The notes: generated by a model from the letters alone, not told the origin. A stretch of 64,000 nucleotides of DNA from Gibbula magus (GCA_936450465.1 OW388303.1:11253021-11317020); one strand, 5' to 3'. Counted from the first letter of the stretch, positions 38,701-48,893 are shown. Made by a program: numbers and translations.

Positions 38701-41700
38701 AACACAATTAAATCGTCTGTGGGATTGCTGTCTGTAGGCTGTGTTGTCTCGAACCTGGTCATGGACCATGAAATCGTTGTAGTGAGCGATGGCGGGGTCC
38801 AAAACAAGAACGAGAATGAAACAGCCAATCAACGATCGCCTGTGAAAAGGGGGAATCCCCTGTCAAAAACATAACCACATCGCTGGGTCTGCGCCCAGTC
38901 CGAGTCACGTGACCGTGTCACCGGCACGCAACACGTTCGCCATCAGCGGGCTCATTATCCCGCATAGACCTCCTTTAACATTATTTTTTCAATCGATATC
39001 TTGTTCGTTGATAATGTTTCTGTTTCAAATATATTTATGTATGCTGGAGCGGTGCCAAAGAGCTTGTTGACCAATCCAAAACATGTATTTGTTCATTAAA
39101 TGATTATGGATTGACCATACCAATGAGAGACTACACATTTTCATTAACTCTTTACCTATTGGTCAAATTAATTCAGCAGTAAGTGCTACACTCTATAGTC
39201 AAATTATAGGCTCAGTACTCACCTCATATTGGTGGGTGTCAACTTGTCTAGAAGTGACTGTGTAATATCAGGTTTAAACTCTGACATCAGGTAGGGTCCT
39301 GACAGCAGTTCCTTTAAACTGTATCTCTGCAAGAGAGCATGTGTAGAGAACATTACATGAGTATGCAAAACAATGCTAAAAAACAAGGATGAATTCTATC
39401 CTGGTATAAACCTAGGTCTGATTTTGCGTATTGTTTTGTAGGTCACTTCTTTTACTGGAATAACCTCTTATGAGTTTTTTCTTCCAAGAATAACTATATG
39501 AGGTTTTACATTCGAGAGAACAGTAAGACCTTGTTGGAGCTTTTATAGTGTCATATATCTGTTTCAGTCTCACATTTGGAATATTTTAAGTGTTGTGATT
39601 CCTCAGGTTGGTCCAGGACTTTTTCATTTAACATTTAAAGTATTAATATATTTATATTAGAAAATGCTTTCGTCAATTCAAGTTTGGGGAATTTCTATGA
39701 GTAAGAATTAGAGCTGTACATATATTCCTATGAGAATTGTAAAATTGTAAAATTCTTGAATCAATTATTTGACAAACAATGATCATTTGAACTTTGATCA
39801 TCTTTAAGCCTTCTGTGACTATTACTATAATACGCTTTCCTTTATTGTTTGTTAAAAAATATCAAAACCAGTGTATGAACTTAGGTCCATTCCGAAAACC
39901 TATTAACTTTGTCAGAAACTGGTAAAACTTTGAAAAATTTGTTAAAGTAAAGCATGTAGACTTAAAAAAAGTAAAAAAAATTATTTGAAACATTCAAATC
40001 TGATCAAACCTTTGTAGTTGTATAACTGAGTAACTAACATTTAACCACAAGAATTTAAATATTGTACCTACATCATTGTCCCTTGCTAGCGAGGTCACAT
40101 AACTTGTGGGGTGTTCTTTGTCCTTGAACTGGAACTTGATTGCCCTGAGTTTCTGAAATAAAGAAAAACCAGGTTTCAATTTCCCAATCTAACATGAACA
40201 TTGTGTTAGAAAATATGAAATCCAGATAGTGAATATTATCATAGGAGTACCCATTTCATACTAAGTTTAAGATAAAAGTGTTTAAATGTTAATATTTTCC
40301 AAGTGAGAGCAAGGGATATACCGATATATAGGAATGAGTGCTGTAAACGTAGTATGATGCACACATGTAATGTTCTATGTATCACCAAATTTGTGAGATT
40401 GAGGATAATACACCAAATATTTTTCAAACAAAACCCAACGTCGCACATTTAGACGACAATGTCATAGTATTGTTGGGAACGTCTCTTCACCATGGCAGTC
40501 ATGAAAACTATCATCCAAAATAGTTTAACAATAGCAAGGTATGAAATAAAATAAACAGTGCAAGGTTATCACAAATATCTTGAGAGGAGCTGTTATCCCT
40601 TTACACATCAGTGAGCGAATGTGTCTCTACCAGGGTTGCAGATTCAAATTTTTGCCAGTCCGACATTTCATTTTTGACCCAAAAGACGAAACCGGATTTT
40701 ATTAATAAAGTATGAGAAAGTACTACTATTTGTTGACTCTTCATTTATTATACACTATTAAACATAACACAGTAGCAAGTAACCACAAATACCACAATCC
40801 ACAATCAGACATATCCGGCAAATTGACTGATTTCTGCATCCCTGATCTCTACCCAATGTCAGGATTTTGAACTGACATTGATAAACCTAGCTCTGACAAA
40901 TGTTTCCTACTTTGTACTCCTCAAATATCCACTGTTGAATGCCTTCCTTCTGCAGCATGTTGATGTACTGGTAAACTAGGGTGATGATGTCATCAGTGTG
41001 TTCTACAAGAGAAATGATAACTTTGGTTTATCATATTAAAACAGCTACCTCTTACAAGAATAAATAACATAGAAAATATTCATCTTCAAACAATATGAAT
41101 AAATTTTAAATAAGTTTCCAAGATATATCTTTGTCTTAAGATTCAACTACATCTGGATATTTCAATATGTTGCCTCAAGTTTTCAATTGGAAATGCATGT
41201 CATTATATAGTGAACAAATGTAACATCTTTTTATGTGGGATCGCACTATCTAAAATCTATAAATTTTGTACTTTTGTTTGCAGGATTCGAAACTTCACCC
41301 TCAGAGTTACAACACCTAATTTACAAGCAAGGGTACATGTAACAGTCATCTTATGACAGTAATAATTACAACTAACTAAATTTTTTGATTTGATAATCAT
41401 TGAAGGTTATTGAACAATGCTTACCGAGACCTTCTTCAGACAAATCCACTTTGACGTAGAAGAACCCGAACCCTCGTGCTCCGTTCTTCTGACCAGCGGT
41501 CAGAGAGCTGCTCCAACCTAATCATTGAAAACATTCAAGTAAAGATATTGTGATCAATAAATTGAAAACCATATAAACAGAATATTTTGAAGGTACAAAC
41601 CGTTTAGTTAAACCTGTTGTTCACAAAGTGTATGTGATCTTTGATCTCAGTAGACCAAAAAGCGGTCAGAGAGCTACTCCAACCTAATCATTGAAGACAT

Positions 41701-44700
41701 TCAAGTAAGGACATTAAAGGGGCAGTAGCACGTTTTTTCTCTGAAATAATTTGATGAAATGTATGTGAATAATAGTGTCACCAATAGTAAAATACCATTC
41801 TGTCTGTGAAAAATCAAGTTAAAAAACGAGTGTACGTGGTTCCGTAAAGCCATGGGAATCTTTTTTTGTCATTTGAAAAAATAAATTGTGTTCACAATAA
41901 AATGGTCGTAAAATGGTTTTAAACTATGTTTGAAGCTTTCAAACAATATAAGGAATATAACATAAAATGGTGACAAAATTAAAAACATGCCTGTCTGCTA
42001 GCCAAATGCTTGATAACAAGTCATTGCTCTACACACTGAGATGGAGTAGTCGGCTGCAATACCACTGGCAGTGAAGGACTGAAAGTTAAATACTCTTTAC
42101 GCTTTACGTATTACTTACCTTCCAGTTTCAGTTGAGACAGGAGACTGCCTGGCCCTTCATGTCCTAGTAAGTGGCTTAAGTAGTTCACGGGCTGAAATGT
42201 AATTATAAGTTATCATTATTATGTGATACATATAAACAGTAGATCATGGATATAGCGAACACGAACATAACAACAAACAGATATAGCGAACAGATATATA
42301 AGTCCTGTCAAAAGCCCTGTATAATATGCCAAATGTGAATAGTGAACAGCAGATATAGTGAACTGAATTCTTTGGTTCTTTGGAGTTGGTTATATCCGTG
42401 TTCTACTGTATAACACAAATATGAAAGATTTCAATGAAATCATATGTTGACTACAGAATTAATATCTTATTAAGGCTAAGGAAGCTATGACATTCATTGT
42501 ATATTAAACATTTATGCTGCTGCGCCACTCATGAAACTTTCTACCTCACTCGATGAGATTAACATGGTATTAGAAAAGACAGATATTCTCAATATTTAAC
42601 ATTTAAGCTGGAGGATCAATACGTGCTAAACCATTCTTGAGTTGACAATTAACAGAAATTACAATGGTTTACAAGGGGAATAATCCATCAAAGGCAATTA
42701 GCCACAGAAACAGGCTATACTGAAATATAGGGATAGAGATCCAGGGATCTGCTGGTAAAAGCTTAAAACAACAGGATTCCCTACAACAAACCTTGGAGTG
42801 GTAGTGTTCAGAGACGTCCGGGGTGGTCCAGGTGACGGTCAGAGAGCGGACATCCTTCACAGGAACTACACAGATCTGACGCTGCAAAGGTGACGGTATT
42901 GAAGAACAATTGAATAAATTATTATCTCACAAGCTTCTAAAATACATCTAAAAGGTATAACTATCTACCAATATGATATTTGTGTTGCGTTCTTTCCCAA
43001 TGAAATTAAAATAAAAAAATTCAATGTTGAAAAATATTTGAAAAAAGAAAGACAATACATCATTTTTAAATGATCTCATCTGTAAACTAAGTTAACACCA
43101 TTGTCGTATCTCGTGCCAGTCTCAATCACTGGCTAATCTAAGCTTTGCTGCATCTCGTTAACATTTCTGTGCTAGCAATCAGCGGGGACTATGACATTAT
43201 GGTGCACTGTGCACGTGTGCTGTGTGAAAGCTAGCACAAAAAGTTAACGAAATTCAGCAAAGCTTAACTCAGTCAGAGATATGATTTGTAAGGAAAGAAG
43301 CCGGACATTATAAACAAAATACACTACAGATATTTGACCATCTCAAAGCATACCTGTAGCTGGTCCGGCTGATAGGGATGTTCTGGCCACTCCGGTATGG
43401 ATACACTCTTGTTCTCCACTCCACGGAACAGCGGCACCGTTAGCAGCGTCAGCTCATCCAACGATTCTTGTAAAGATATTTGTATGAATAATGTGATATT
43501 GCCACACTTGTATATAGTCTGACAACGAACAGGAAATTAAAAACAAACCAAGTCACTAGGCTAGCCAGACAGCAATAATGAGGCAACTTGTCAGGGAAAG
43601 TATCTGTTTTGTGTTCTTATTCTATCATGTAATGCAAACAAAACTATCACCATAAAATCTCCATACACAACACCCAATTTGTACTGATCTTTTAAAGGGG
43701 CAGTAGCACATTTTTTCGCTCAAATAAGTCGATGAAATGTATTTGAAAAATAATGTCACCAAAAGTAAAACACCCTTCTCTCTTCGGAAAATCTAATGAG
43801 TGTATGTGGTTCGGTAAAGCCATGGTAATCGTTTGTGTAATTCGAAATAATAAATTGTTTTCACAATAAAATGGCCAATAACATTGTTATTACGACTACT
43901 GATAATTAGTTACCGGTAATGTATTAAGATGTTTTACCCTCTAAAGTTAATTTAAATGACATAAACTATCATTATAAATGGGAAATCTAAAAAAATAAAG
44001 TTTGCAAAAAACGTGCTCACCTTTCCCGAGCACACAGAGCTGCATGATGTTAGCGGAGTAGAACTTGGAGTGAAACTTGAGTAGCTCTCCTCTCACGTCT
44101 ACACCTCGCTCCTTCGGTGTCGTGTCTAGACATTCCTTGTTGCCTTGTGGAAATAAGGTACAACAAAGCTTTAATACTATCTCATCAACCTTTGAAGGGT
44201 GTATTGATACTCATTCAAGCTTTCTGATGGTACCTGAGTATTTGTTTTAAACAATGAATGGCGTACAATATTTTGGCATGAAATTACAGATAAATTTCAT
44301 CACTGAAAGGTGTCAACAAAAGCTTGAAATATGTACATGCTTGGCCATAAAAAAAGTATTTGATCTGTGTAGTGACACTCAGGATTTACTTAATGATCAC
44401 CTGGTTACTATGATTGACTAAATGCAACAAAATATTCTTAGCTTGATCATTATAATAATGAAGAATCTATGGTACGTTGGCTCTTCACGTACCAGTTCCA
44501 AATCTCCTATAAGGATGAGAAGGGTTTGACAGCATACGACCCAACTGATACAATCTGCGCATGTCGTTCTTGATGTTCTTATCATTTTCTGAGTTGACTG
44601 CGTTCACTTCTCGTTCTGTAGCAGACTCAGTGAACAGAGGACACAGGAAAAACTGGGCAAATCTAGAAAATGAAAAGAACATGCAAAATCTGAAATTGCT

Positions 44701-47700
44701 TTCAATTCCATCTTTAAAGTATAGATTTTTTTTTTACTTCATTCAAACACTTTCATAAATCTACTTGGAATGAGAGCCACTAGAAAATGGTATCTCCCAC
44801 CATTCTTGTATTAACTCAACTAACTCTTGCTTCAAACTGGCAAGTCCAACATGTTGTTAGGATATACTTGAATGTTACTTTTCAAATGCAACACAAATTA
44901 TCAAAAGGCACCACTTCAGTAGTTAGCTAAAGTAAAGTAAAGAATTATATTGAGTGTTTTTCTTCTTAGACAGGTATGACTATCACACCTGAAAAGCATT
45001 ATCTTTAACATGTTCAATGTATGACAACGGCATCAGTATCCACACGAAACATCGCCTGGACAGAATATTATATTATATTATAAGTTCTTTGATGGGCATT
45101 CTAGAAGTTGAGATGATGAAGAATGAAGAACAATTTTATGGATACACAACTTCTTTATTCTGTATAGGCGACGTTTCGACATAGATACTAATGTCGTTGT
45201 CAAGCAGGTGGTACCTCGAAACGTCGCCTATACAGAATAAAGAAGTTGTGTATCCATAAAATTGTTCTTCATTCTATATTATAAGTTGTATATCCTTAAA
45301 ACAGTCCATTCTTCATCTTCAATGTACATGATCAATATTTAAACCAGAGATTTATCAATCAACACACTTGAAAAGTCATATTGTACACTTAATTACTCAT
45401 GGTGAGGTCATTATGTGAAATACAAGGACTCGAGACTTGACTCCCGAGGTGGTCTGACCTGACCGAGACAGCAGGAGGGAGTAAAGTCCGAGAGTCTTTG
45501 TATTTCACATAATGATCTCGCCATGAGTAAGTAAGTGTTTTATTATACCGAAATTCGTTTTTTTCTTCAGGCTATAGTATGTATTTTCTTATTTGTCAAA
45601 TCAGGGAACCCATCATCTGACCCCATCTTGAAAGCAAACGTAAAACAAACAGTCACATGACAAATCACGTGACGAGTCAATATCTCAGGTCAGTGACAGA
45701 AATTTCTGTCACATAACTGACCTCATCACTGGAATCTGAGGTCAATGTACAAAAATATTTTTCAATCACGTGGTGTGAACTGGCCAAAGATATTCTTACA
45801 AATTTAATAGAGGTATAATAACATTACTTATCTCACCTGTCTAGAGCACCTGCCAGGTGTAGGGGTCCGACACTGAAGTGATATGTGGTATGTTCTGTTG
45901 ATGTACTCGCATTGCTGCCCCCTCCATGCTCATTCAGAAACTGTTAGGCAAGTTTTAGAAATACATCCCATTTAGACAGTGAATAAATGTAACAACAGGC
46001 AGATTTTCTTGATAACAAATTCTTTAATGTGAAAATACACATTTACATATAATCAGTCCTTTATCAGGTGGAACAAAAGTAACATTGTTATATTTTGGAT
46101 CACACTATCTGCAATAGTACAAATTATTGTACTCTTTCTAGGATGAGTGTTTTTGAGAAAACTATTCAGTCTGGAAAAGCGCTATATAAATTTACTTTTA
46201 TTATTATTTATCATTATTGTTAAGAAAGTGTAAATTAAATATTATGTTCGGAAACAAATCATAAAGCTCTTTTATTACTCAACCGTGGTTAGATCACTTA
46301 TTAGATAACAATGACTTGGTTAAACACATGTGTGAAACCAACGTGTGCTGTCGTAACGTCATAATCCGCGTTTGACGTCATAGTTGTTTGGTGTTGACGT
46401 CACAATGTTAGCCGCGCGACTGCAATAGCAGGTGACCTATTTGCATGTGAGTGTTTGCATGTTTGATAACATGTTTATGAAACTCACTCGTTGAAATACA
46501 AAACCATTCACTCGTTATATAAACATGTTATCAAAGGGACATCGTTTAGTTTTCTATATATATCTAAATTAATTTCCCATTTGCCATCAGTTCATGGCAA
46601 TAATCAGTTATACAGTAAGCCAGAGGAACTGGGCTACTTTTCATCGAAACATTTAATTAAGTTTGTTTTTTAAAAATTGACACTTTCACTTTGAATCAAA
46701 AGCTATTTTTGCAGATTTAGTCAACATGAGTAGGTTTATTTTTATGCAAATATTTTGGTATAAAATAATGATAATAACTGCATTTACCTTGTTGTATTCG
46801 TTTTCATTTTCATACTGAAATCAAGAAACAACATTTATTACAAAGCTGGCATTTACAGGCAATTAATACAATTCCTTTATTGAAATAATACAATGGTGTG
46901 CTTTTGAGGCTTTAATGCAAGGAAATATTTATCACTCTAATTCTAAATGAAAGAATCAAGAATTTTAAAAATTCTTTCAAGAACATTTTATCTACTACAT
47001 ACATTTTAAACTGTTTGAGAGGCATTCTAGAAGTTGGTGTGATGAAGAAGACAAATATTTATGGATGATCAACTTCTTTATTAACAACAGCGACGTTTCG
47101 GTATAGATCCTTATACCGTTATCAAGCATTTTGTTAAAAATTGATCTCAAACATTTTGACATATTTGTAAACCTTTTCTGTTCCAAGAAAGAGCATGTGT
47201 TCACAGAAGTGGGCAAGACCTGGAAGTTCATCTGGATCACTCATGTTCCCTGCAATAATTAAGTACCAAAATTAATTATTATCGAGCCATTGGCTCTCTA
47301 ACTCATTAAGTTTTACCCGGTAGATAATTTGTTATTTAAGGTTGAAGACTTATACATATATATGAATCATTAGCATTTTGGGATGCAATAAATTTTCACC
47401 CAAAATATAATGTTATCTGCTCATCACAAGATTTCAGTTTTCTCGTGTTTTTCAATTTTTAAAAAACATTAAAACATAGCTTTTAGGGAGTGAACCCTGA
47501 AGAAAGTCATAACTCAATGTCACAATCTCATTTAGGCCTACTCTCATATCTCATTCATTACTGAAAATATATACTATGTATGTAAGTTCAACAAAATATA
47601 CACTGCTTCCTTATCTGAAAATATCATTGTAGATTATTACGTTTTATATTATTACGTCTATATGAATAAGAAATTAAGATAATGCACATTTCGGTTATTT

Positions 47701-47912
47701 CAGTTTGTTTTGTCTATATGAATAAGATATTTCACATTACCTATATGAACATCTAGGGCTGCAGCTGATCTATCCGTATTTGGATCACTGATCAGCATTA
47801 CTGTCATCCCATTGGTCAGTTTTACACACCGATAGCTTCTATTGTCCGAGGGAGATTTTATGATATCTTCATTTGAATAGGTCTGAGAGATGAACTGTTT
47901 GAGGTCATCCAT
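23624..47912 (-). CDS. IDE: Insulin-degrading enzyme (insulysin, M16 metalloprotease), 28 exons
   Basis: Exons, in transcript order: 47912-47741, 47249-47173, 46814-46788, 45940-45837, 44662-44493, 44143-44021, 43466-43354, 42881-42792, 42191-42119, 41517-41425, 41002-40911, 40152-40072, 39326-39223, 36164-36062, 35647-35555, 35317-35291, 35026-34944, 32416-32272, 32026-31916, 31001-30881, 30550-30459, 29669-29558, 28819-28652, 27623-27499, 27013-26866, 25827-25766, 25671-25615, 23737-23624. All introns are GT-AG and phases agree, giving 959 residues. The inverted zinc motif HFCEH is at 71-75 (E74 catalytic) with E152 the third ligand, 81 residues on as in vertebrate IDE. R786 and Y793 (LRTKEQLGY) match the C-domain substrate residues. 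The family cuts insulin, amyloid peptide and other small peptides inside a closed two-bowl chamber. Length equals the short, non-mitochondrial vertebrate form; no acidic insert, so not nardilysin. Exons 27-28 are the least certain. Confidence 0.93.
24120..24310. repeat. Degenerate copies of the TTATGGATGATCAACTTCTT repeat, inverted
   Basis: GAGTTGATCATCCATAAAAT at about 24,128 and TTTATGGATGATCAACTTCT at about 24,237 face each other. The right copy continues into a decayed version of the hammerhead-like segment. Related to 45,120-45,275 and 47,030-47,127. Confidence 0.65.
24553..24735 (-). mobile_element. SINE fragment, tRNA-headed family
   Basis: Shares GGGGTTTAACACCGCTTTCA, GGCAGGGAGAAAGCCCGCAA and CGAACCATGGGTGGTACTAC with the copies at 25,197 and 30,002. 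The tRNA-derived head is absent. A GTGAG microsatellite marks the 3' tail. Confidence 0.7.
25197..25466 (-). mobile_element. SINE with tRNA-derived head
   Basis: Read on the minus strand it starts GGGGCAGGATAGCGCAGAGG. Box A-like (TAGCGCAGAGGTTAGCGCG) and box B (GGTTCGAATCC) signals of a pol III promoter follow at normal spacing. Then comes the body shared with two other copies and a tail of CACCT repeats. It lies in IDE intron 27, in sense with the gene. Confidence 0.82.
25615..25671 (-). CDS. IDE: IDE exon 27
   Basis: A 57-bp phase-0 exon encoding [19 protein letters not shown] between TGATAG and GTACGT. It aligns loosely with the family's RRxKxSVHV strand. A different frame of the same DNA is also open, so this exon is the least secure of the set. 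Confidence 0.55.
28292..28628. mobile_element. TA-flanked MITE (CAGTAAATCC / GGATTTACGG ends)
   Basis: Left end CAGTAAATCCTTGAATAATC, right end GATTATTCGAGGATTTACGG, TA at both outer edges. The TA target and C(A/C)GTA start fit the mariner/pogo group (inference). Non-coding, in IDE intron 23. Confidence 0.75.
28652..28819 (-). CDS. IDE: IDE exon 23 (C-terminal substrate-binding loop)
   Basis: Encodes [20 protein letters not shown] and [14 protein letters not shown]. The arginine in LRTKEQLG and the tyrosine that opens exon 24 contact substrate in the family. Confidence 0.93.
   Translation of the reverse strand, partial: TAGTCMRWRTAYTRVRVCACTTRWVCRAHTATGYWNFSNRSSGNRPSIHCALKNN
29241..29433. 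mobile_element. TA-flanked MITE (GTATTTCC / GGAAATAC ends)
   Basis: The left end TAGTATTTCCTCAAATACAA and right end TTGTATTCAGGGAAATACGG are inverted and lie next to TA dinucleotides. Same general type as the element at 28,292. Confidence 0.65.
30002..30225 (-). mobile_element. 5'-truncated SINE with target-site duplication
   Basis: The body matches the copies at 24,553 and 25,197. It is flanked by a perfect 13-bp duplication CCATTGACACATT (29,989-30,001 and 30,226-30,238), which proves insertion. The tRNA head is missing, consistent with truncated reverse transcription. Confidence 0.88.
31441..31635. repeat. Three tandem copies of a 65-bp unit
   Basis: Each unit contains TACATAGAACATTATTTGAG and a palindromic CAACACTGGTGTTG. 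The copies are almost identical, so the expansion is recent. Located in IDE intron 19. Confidence 0.92.
32645..34685. mobile_element. 2.0-kb TA-flanked DNA element, no transposase seen
   Basis: Perfect 21-bp terminal inverted repeats beginning CCGTAGTGTCGCGGGTATAA, with TA at both outer edges. Both ends carry GGGGGTGGGCT/GGTGGGCTA-like subterminal blocks. No transposase frame was found, so it is non-autonomous. It fills most of IDE intron 17. Confidence 0.85.
35988..36035 (-). other. Duplicated partial exon 14 of IDE, possible 48-bp cassette exon
   Basis: Downstream of exon 14, a diverged copy of its 3' part keeps a consensus donor (GTAAGT) and gains an AG directly before TATGGAACAG. If used it would add 16 in-frame codons ([16 protein letters not shown]) with 11 of 16 residues identical to the end of exon 14. 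The original tryptophan codon just upstream has become TAG. It may be a decaying duplicate. Confidence 0.5.
36062..36164 (-). CDS. IDE: IDE exon 14
   Basis: Encodes [30 protein letters not shown], then GTAAGA. Its 3' part is tandemly duplicated at 35,988-36,035. Confidence 0.92.
36323..38974. mobile_element. 2.65-kb TTAA-flanked DNA element in IDE intron 13
   Basis: Perfect 21-bp terminal inverted repeats starting AGGAGGTCTATGCGGGATAA, with TTAA outside both ends (36,319-36,322 and 38,975-38,978). Open frames near 38.5-38.8 kb are short and unrecognised. The TTAA target and AGG start suggest Kolobok or piggyBac mobilisation (inference). Removing it leaves an ordinary intron. Confidence 0.85.
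41425..41517 (-). CDS. IDE: IDE exon 10
   Basis: Encodes [20 protein letters not shown] and [11 protein letters not shown], the region near the family's peptide-anchoring exosite strand. The acceptor and first bases of this exon are duplicated upstream at about 41,660-41,714. Confidence 0.93.
41660..41714 (-). repeat. Duplicated acceptor end of IDE exon 10
   Basis: GCGGTCAGAGAGCTACTCCA and the following intron sequence repeat 41,498-41,553 with few changes. The copy retains TTAG|GTTGG, so it is a potential decoy acceptor. It ends exactly where a family A MITE begins. Confidence 0.8.
41718..41908. mobile_element. Half of a family A MITE
   Basis: Starts TTAA-AGGGGCAGTAGCACG and follows the family up to the ATAAATTGTGTTCACAATAA segment, then homology stops. 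The other terminus is missing. Confidence 0.75.
42237..42408. mobile_element. Diverged CAGTAG / CTACTG MITE
   Basis: Left end CAGTAGATCATGGATATAGC, right end GGTTATATCCGTGTTCTACTG (last 20 bases GTTATATCCGTGTTCTACTG). Internal AGATATAGCGAACAG/AGATATAGTGAAC motifs repeat. The TA target is clear only on the right. In IDE intron 8. Confidence 0.5.
43104..43287. mobile_element. Foldback MITE, family B (diverged)
   Basis: GCCAGTCTCAATCACTGGCT and AGCTTTGCTGCATCTCGTTAA-like left half pair with TTAACGAAATTCAGCAAAGC and the right end. Palindromic GTGCACTGTGCAC at the centre. In IDE intron 7. Confidence 0.6.
43696..44017. mobile_element. Family A MITE abutting the exon 6 splice donor
   Basis: Left end TTAA-AGGGGCAGTAGCACA is complete. 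The right terminus stops at AAAAAACGTGCT and is followed by CAC and then exon 6. On the IDE strand the intron therefore begins GTGAGCACGTTTTTTGC, most of which is MITE sequence. Confidence 0.8.
44493..44662 (-). CDS. IDE: IDE exon 5 (third zinc ligand)
   Basis: Encodes [23 protein letters not shown] and [13 protein letters not shown]152 in EVNAVNSE aligns with the zinc-binding glutamate; E145 is the supporting glutamate. Confidence 0.95.
45120..45275. repeat. Perfect 60-bp inverted repeat of a hammerhead-like repeat end
   Basis: Arms 45,120-45,179 and 45,216-45,275 are exact reverse complements, each running from CGAAACGTCGCC through TTGTGTATCCATAAAATTGT. It looks like two copies of one repeat end joined head to head. 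In IDE intron 4. Confidence 0.9.
45393..45530. repeat. Inverted repeat, about 55-bp arms
   Basis: TTACTCATGGTGAGGTCATT and AATGATCTCGCCATGAGTAA face each other around a short GACCTGACCGAGACAGCAGG core. Probably a foldback MITE; no target duplication could be fixed. Confidence 0.7.
47030..47127 (-). repeat. Repeat end with hammerhead-like motif, IDE intron 2
   Basis: On the minus strand: TTGATAA, stem CGGTATA / TATACCG, AAACGTCGC, then AATAAAGAAGTTGATCATCC. Related to the copies at 45,120-45,275 and about 24,237. Similar ends occur in Penelope-like retroelements (family knowledge); no Penelope coding sequence is present. Confidence 0.6.
47173..47249 (-). CDS. IDE: IDE exon 2 (catalytic HFCEH)
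   Basis: Encodes [26 protein letters not shown]. The HxxEH motif supplies two zinc ligands and the catalytic base. Confidence 0.95.
47741..47912 (-). CDS. IDE: IDE exon 1
   Basis: Starts with ATG and encodes [10 protein letters not shown], then the conserved [20 protein letters not shown] segment and ALDVHIG. Donor GTAATG in phase 1. No mitochondrial leader is visible, so translation corresponds to the cytosolic form; an upstream exon cannot be excluded. Confidence 0.88.
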
Positions 47913-48050
47913 GTTTGTTGATCTCCTCTTGTGTTTCTCCTACAACTGCAATCAACCCATAAAACTGAATTCAAAACTGTTACGGTCTATCAACAGTTTC
48001 ATTGTAAACAATTTACCAGCGGCAATTTTCTATAAAGTAGTTTAGATTAG
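47913..48050. other. IDE upstream region
   Basis: Only 138 bp separate the IDE start codon from the LINE remnant. I see no TATA box or CpG-rich block. The transcription start may lie inside or beyond the remnant. Confidence 0.4.
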
Positions 48051-48353
48051 CATGAAGAGGACTTCAACATCCTTGGGATATATCTCAACACTGAGTTGGA
48101 CGATTTATGGATAATCAATACTAGAAAGAAACAAGAAACAATTTATAGACTTCTTGCTGGATGGGAAAAGATAAAACTAACCTTACAGAGTAAAATTACT
48201 GTTGCAATATCAACTTCAGTACACATTCTTTCTGTATTGCCTTCACCTCCCAAAAAATATTTTCTTAACCACCTGAATAATATTAAATATAATTTCATGT
48301 GGGATCATCGGGATGGTAAGAAGGATACTTTGCTTTTGTTTCATTCCAAATAA
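48051..48353 (+). pseudogene. LINE reverse-transcriptase C-terminal remnant
   Basis: One open frame of about 100 codons reads FNILGIYLNTELDDLW, WEKIKLTLQSKITVAIS and FLNHLNNIKYNFMWD. These match the thumb and post-RT region of non-LTR retrotransposons (LGI, W-x6-LTL-x-GK-x-TV, F-x-FxWxG patterns). No start, palm or 3' end is present. It is a dead fragment lying head-to-head with IDE exon 1. Confidence 0.65.
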
Positions 48354-48884
48354 ATATTTGAATAATTTAACAATGTTATATCATTGCTATTAAATGTCAT
48401 GTATTTGCATACAAATGTAACAAATAAATATAAAGTAAAATGTTTTAGTTAATTATTGTTTTAGTCTGGACTCAAGTGTCTTCACAAATCAAGTTCCATT
48501 AATCATTTGTCATCTTGCTATTGTTAATAAATCATGCAATATGAAGCCATTGATGTCCCTTAAAGCTTGATCTGTTAATACCTGTTCCATTTATAAAAGA
48601 AAAAAAGAAAAATTATTTAAAAAACTGCAAACTCATGAAACTAAAACTGAAAGTGAAAGGACATTTTTTATGGAATTTCATTCGTGAAAGCTACAAACAG
48701 TATAAATAGTAATATTTTCTATTGGAATATATTATGGTCAATATATTATGCAATATTCCTAATCCTTTTCATGATGAATAAAATATGTTTAAACCAATAT
48801 ATTATGCAATTGATTATGTCTCTGTGACACTGACAGAATGACTTTGCAAAACTAATATCTGTTCATCCTGGACCAGCTGGCCAG
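48354..48884. other. Non-coding AT-rich stretch
   Basis: No gene or clear repeat seen. Confidence 0.5.
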
Positions 48885-48893
48885 TGTCAGTCA

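Noticed and set aside
45536..45825. Another MITE with TTATTATACC ends
   Set aside because: Only about 10-13 bp of end similarity and no clear target duplication; not enough to call.
23624..47912. Nardilysin as the identity of the M16 gene
   Set aside because: The acidic insert typical of nardilysin is absent and the sequence follows IDE throughout, including exon-level motifs and spacing of the zinc ligands.
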